Source: Actinoalloteichus fjordicus
GTDB lineage: Bacteria > Actinomycetota > Actinomycetes > Mycobacteriales > Pseudonocardiaceae
DNA: 64,000 nt
Direction of reading: 5' to 3'
Assembly (NCBI RefSeq): GCF_001941625.1
Contig: NZ_CP016076.1
Coordinates: 1,054,001-1,118,000, forward strand
Shown here one piece after another: positions 61,480 through 64,000 of the stretch (its first letter is position 1; each line of letters starts with the position of its first letter). A model generated the notes under the pieces. It saw nothing but the letters and a program-made list of their open reading frames with translations. It had not been told where the DNA came from and searched no databases. The position numbers and the translations under genes are program-made.

Positions 61480-61842
61480 TCAGCCGCGTCGGCGGGGACC
61501 GGACAGGGCCTTGGCGGCCCGGTGCGCGGCGGCCAGGCCCGGTGTGACATAGCGCTGCACGCTGCGCAGGGACTTGTGCCCGGTCTTGGCGATGATCACG
61601 TCCGCGGAGACGTTGGCCTCGCCCAGGTGCGTGGCCGAGCTGTGCCGGAGTTGGTGGAGTCGGAGTCCGTCGCCGTAGTGCGCCAGCAGGACGCGGGCGC
61701 GGTCGTAGCCGGCCGTGCCCGCCCCGTCTCCGGGCAGACGTCCTTCGGGTCGGTGGTGGCGCGGTGGTGCGGTCCGGGCCGATACTCGGAGAGGAACAGC
61801 GGGCCCTCCGTGCGGCCCGCGATCAGGCGGGGCAGCAGGGGC
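61480..61842 (-). pseudogene. tyrosine recombinase (integrase), truncated and frameshifted
   Basis: Two frames rebuild the C-terminal half of an actinobacterial tyrosine integrase. The first reads EGPLFLSEYRPGP, ATTDPKDVCPETGRARP; a one-base deletion near 61713 follows; then YDRARVLLAHYGDGLRLHQLRHSSATHLGEANV, IAKTGHKSLRSVQRYVTPG. The HxxR, GH and catalytic Tyr residues are present, but the N-terminal arm-binding domain and first Arg are gone. The 5' break coincides with the end of the ML-domain gene. It sits 1.0 kb left of the right att copy, the expected place for the element's integrase. Confidence 0.8.
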
Positions 61843-61844
61843 TA

Positions 61845-62258
61845 CTAGCGTCGGAAGTCGACATGCAGGAAGAGATCGCAGAAGTCCTTCTCCTCGCCGC
61901 CGCCGGTGAAGGACTGCACGTAGACGCGGAAGTCGCCCCTCGGGATCTCCTTCGGAAGGTTCATGGTCCAGGTCTGCTTCCACTCCCCGGCGGGCGGGTG
62001 GAGATCGCCGGACAGTTCCGCCCCGTACGCCTTGAGCAGCTCGGGAAGCATGTAGGTCCGTCGGAGCAGCGTGATCAACCCCAGCTTGACCTGGACCTGG
62101 CATTCGACCTCGGCCAGGTCGACCTGCTCGGCGAGCCGGGCGGTCAGGTCCCAGCGCAGTGGTTTCCCGGGCTCCGGGACCTCCGGGGTCAACGTGATGT
62201 CCTGCACCTGCAAGAGATAGGTCTCGTCGCTGCGGTCCTCGACCAGATCGGTAGCCAT
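61845..62258 (-). CDS. ML (MD-2-related lipid recognition) domain-like protein
   Basis: A 137-residue protein with the ML-domain strand pattern: VQDITLTPEVPEPGKPLRWDLTARLAEQVD, VECQVQVKLGLITLLRRTYMLPELL, the loop PPAGEWKQTWTMNLPKEIPRGDFRVYVQS and the final FCDLFLHVDF. The KYGLI..L.RK and LPKEIPPGKY blocks are close to those of NPC2/phosphatidylglycerol-transfer-like proteins. Most cysteines that form ML disulphides are missing and there is no signal peptide, so it would be cytoplasmic. ML proteins are mainly eukaryotic. Nothing was recognised upstream in 62259-62889. Confidence 0.65.
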   Translation of the reverse strand: MATDLVEDRSDETYLLQVQDITLTPEVPEPGKPLRWDLTARLAEQVDLAEVECQVQVKLGLITLLRRTYMLPELLKAYGAELSGDLHPPAGEWKQTWTMNLPKEIPRGDFRVYVQSFTGGGEEKDFCDLFLHVDFRR

Positions 62259-62889
62259 GCGCCGATAGTAACCGTACGCCTACTTCTAGTGTCCGGCTAG
62301 GGTTCGGGATCGGAACCGCCCCTTTGCGGAGGCGACCGTCGGCCGTCCGCGGCCGGGGACCGGCGAACCTGCGGCAGTCCCCGACCGGCATCGGCCCGCT
62401 CGGTCCACTGCGGATGATCCAGCGCAACCACGTGACCGGCGTCAAGCCGATGCCTTGCACTTCAGGCCGGCGTCAGGCGTTTTGGGCTCGACCGGTGGCG
62501 CCCAGGGCACGCCTGTTCTCCCTGCGGGAGCGGGGGTGGGTCCGACTGGGTCGATCAGCCGACCCGGCGACCACGGTCTCCTCGTGCGAGCGGGGTGAGC
62601 ACGAGTACCCCGACGACATACCGGAAAGCCCCATATCTGCCTGCACAGAGGTTACCCAGTTCGTCATCGCTTCTAGACGTGGCGTGTGGAACACGGCCGA
62701 GGAGGGAACTCCAGATGAAGCCGGACATGACGACCGAGTGATGCCCCCCGTTCACACCAATTGTCTTGGAGCAGAACCAGAGCACGGGTACACGCGTAAC
62801 GACGATCAACGGACACCCGACCACACCATGCAGCACCGTCTGACCTCACGATTCTCTATCATCGCAGGTCACGGCGCTGCGGAGATCGC

Positions 62890-63089
62890 GCTGGCAGTGT
62901 GAGGGTCAGGGGTTCGAGTCCCCTCAGCTCCACAATCACATAGCTTGACCGGGACGCCCGTTGACCTGCATGGACGAGGTCGGCGGGCGGTCGTGGCTTC
63001 TGTCCTTTGTGGACTGGCGCGTGCCGAGCCGGCGCAGAACTGGAGCAGCGCTGTTGATCAGGCGAAACTGGGTCAGGATCCGGCTCCAG
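62890..63089 (+). repeat. right att copy with conserved flank
   Basis: 43 bp identical to the tRNA-Ala 3' half (CCA mutated to ACA) are followed by about 155 bp aligning gap-free with the DNA right of the functional tRNA. Upstream of the anticodon loop the similarity stops abruptly, locating the crossover in the loop CTGGCAG. The following 63090-63430 shows no gene. Confidence 0.8.
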
Positions 63090-63430
63090 CTCTACCCGAC
63101 CGTCCCGGTGGAATGCACGAGACATCAGTGCCCTTTCTCGGGCGGACAGTGCGGATAGCTCGTCAAGCGGATCGGTACTGGAGTCGTCGGGCTCCACGTT
63201 CGTGGTGGCACCGACAGGCGGCGAGTGTCTTCTGAGGTGAGGCAGTACCTCGGCTAATTGCTCGCATCCGTTTCGGAGACCCGTCCCGGGTGAACAGTTG
63301 CGACGCCCTTACCTGCTTGAGCATTGCGTCCAGCATCCACCGACGGGCGCCCGTACCTGCCTGCGTAGGCCACTGAACGCTCCAGACGGCAGATCTGAGT
63401 AATCTCGGATAGGTGTGAACACCTCGCCGG

Positions 63431-63674
63431 GACGAGCGGCAGGGCGTCGACCTTGCCGGGGTGGAGGTCATCGTCGTCAACGACGGCGGGATGCCGGTCG
63501 AGAAGGTGATCGCCACAGCACGGGACTGCGGCCTGCCGGTCGCGGCGGTGACTCGGCCGCGCCGGCTTGGCCTGCCCAGCCCGCAACATCGGCCTGGACC
63601 TCGCGAGCGGCCGGTATGTGGCGTTCCTCGACGACGATATCGACGTCTTCGAGCGCATCGAACAGGACGTGTAA
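63431..63674 (+). pseudogene. family 2 glycosyltransferase remnant
   Basis: The sequence parallels residues about 30-100 of the intact GT2 at 53330. It reads VDLAGVEVIVVNDGGMPVEK and VIATARDCGLPVAAVTRPRR, then a 2-base deletion near 63573, then in the next frame NIGLDLASGRYVAFLDDDID and a stop. The start and the acceptor domain are lost. It lies to the right of the last att copy, so it probably belongs to a second, mostly deleted element. Confidence 0.75.
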
Positions 63675-63790
63675 GCCCTCTCGGCGGAGAGGGAAATACG
63701 CCGCCGGATCTCCTGGACCTCGTCGACGAGGTCCTCGTGCCGTCCTCGGATCGTGGTCGGGCGTCCGCGATCCGGGCCAACTCCCATCGG

Positions 63791-64000
63791 TCACTCGGCA
63801 GAGCCGACCAGGTGACGTCTCGCCTCATACAGCAGCACGCCCGCAGCGACGGCCAGGTTGAGTGACTCAGCGGTGCCCACCATCGGGATTCGCACACAGT
63901 GATCACCGCGGTCGATGAGGTCTTCGGGGAGCCCGTCGCCCTCGCTGCCGAGCAGGATGGCGATCGGCGTGCGGTACTCGGTGGACCAGTGCTCGTCATC
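63791..64000 (-). CDS. TrmH/SpoU family RNA methyltransferase, C-terminal part
   Basis: 70 codons plus stop enter from the right window edge. They contain the SAM-binding trefoil-knot motifs of SPOUT methyltransferases: ILLGSEGDGLPEDLID, VRIPMVGTAESLNLAVA and AGVLLYEARRH. These methylate ribose 2'-OH in rRNA or tRNA. The knot motifs are complete, so the enzyme is probably intact outside the window. It marks the return to core chromosome. Confidence 0.9.
   Translation of the reverse strand, partial: DDEHWSTEYRTPIAILLGSEGDGLPEDLIDRGDHCVRIPMVGTAESLNLAVAAGVLLYEARRHLVGSAE

Larger units (their letters stand above)
35421..62932. mobile_element. composite integrative genomic island in tRNA-Ala(GGC), about 27.5 kb
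   Basis: The island is bounded by the tRNA 3' half (35421-35463) and an identical 43-bp copy (62890-62932). Further tRNA-like remnants at 36684-36717 and 40862-40896 divide it into three segments. The contents are accessory: pseudogenes, a toxin-antitoxin pair, type III restriction-modification, XRE regulators and a glycosyltransferase operon. The sole integrase is a pseudogene (61480-61842) adjacent to the right end. No relaxase or complete transfer region is visible, so the element is probably immobile unless helped. Confidence 0.8.

Noticed and set aside
1-64000. CRISPR arrays
   Set aside because: No regularly spaced repeats with unique spacers were seen; the tandem repeats found are short and contiguous.

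Overview
The window comes from a very GC-rich actinomycete. Third codon positions are almost all G or C, GTG starts are common, several core genes look leaderless, and the core order (prfB, ftsE, ftsX, smpB, ssrA; a PDZ/Lon protease beside a PPA1309-family protein and a UPF0182 membrane protein) is typical of Actinobacteria. The gene families point to a Pseudonocardiaceae-like host such as Actinoalloteichus; that placement is inference.

Positions 1-35465 are ordinary chromosome. In order: an ABC1-family kinase (partial), an orphan TOMM/ThiF-like protein, a DUF5679 zinc-ribbon protein, an HExxH metallopeptidase, a DUF2342 metalloprotease, a PDZ/Lon protease, a PPA1309 protein, a UPF0182 membrane protein, initiator tRNA-Met, a DHA2 efflux pump with a fused MarR-like tail, and a PadR regulator. 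Then come RF2, FtsE, FtsX, SmpB and tmRNA, which serve translation termination, cell division and ribosome rescue. After these are an LLM-type flavin oxidoreductase, an FAD oxidoreductase, an ArsR/double-SRPBCC operon with a palindromic operator, a DedA protein, a decayed LuxR fragment, two exported proteins (a choice-of-anchor I protein with an LAxTG tail and a 5'-nucleotidase-like protein), HrpB helicase, an MFS transporter and a membrane-anchored DsbA-like protein.

The block closes with tRNA-Ala(GGC) at 35390-35465. Its 3' half recurs at 62890-62932 with about 200 bp of conserved flank, and weaker remnants lie at 36684-36717 and 40862-40896. Positions 35466-62932 are therefore best read as stacked integrative elements inserted serially into this tRNA. 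The element is decayed: its only integrase is a 5'-truncated, frameshifted pseudogene beside the right att copy.

The first island segment holds debris (IS481-like, Scr1/DUF397 and APH fragments). The second holds two paralogous zinc-motif proteins, one fused to a P-loop ATPase, around an AbrB/RelE-like toxin-antitoxin pair. The third holds an HTH protein of unknown function, a type III restriction-modification operon, an XRE-TPR regulator coupled to a SLOG-like protein, a frameshifted TPR gene and a HicA-like pair. It also carries a translationally coupled six-gene operon (HprK-like kinase, GT2, APH-like kinase, two GT-B glycosyltransferases, histidine phosphatase) followed by a HAD phosphatase and a second XRE-TPR regulator. 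The segment ends with an NTF2-like protein and a bacterial ML (MD-2-like) domain protein. The operon is the best candidate for an undescribed pathway, since it looks like construction of a small phosphorylated glycoside or surface glycan.

Right of the last att copy lies a broken duplicate of the GT2 gene, probably left by a second element. The chromosome resumes with a TrmH/SpoU RNA methyltransferase that runs off the window.
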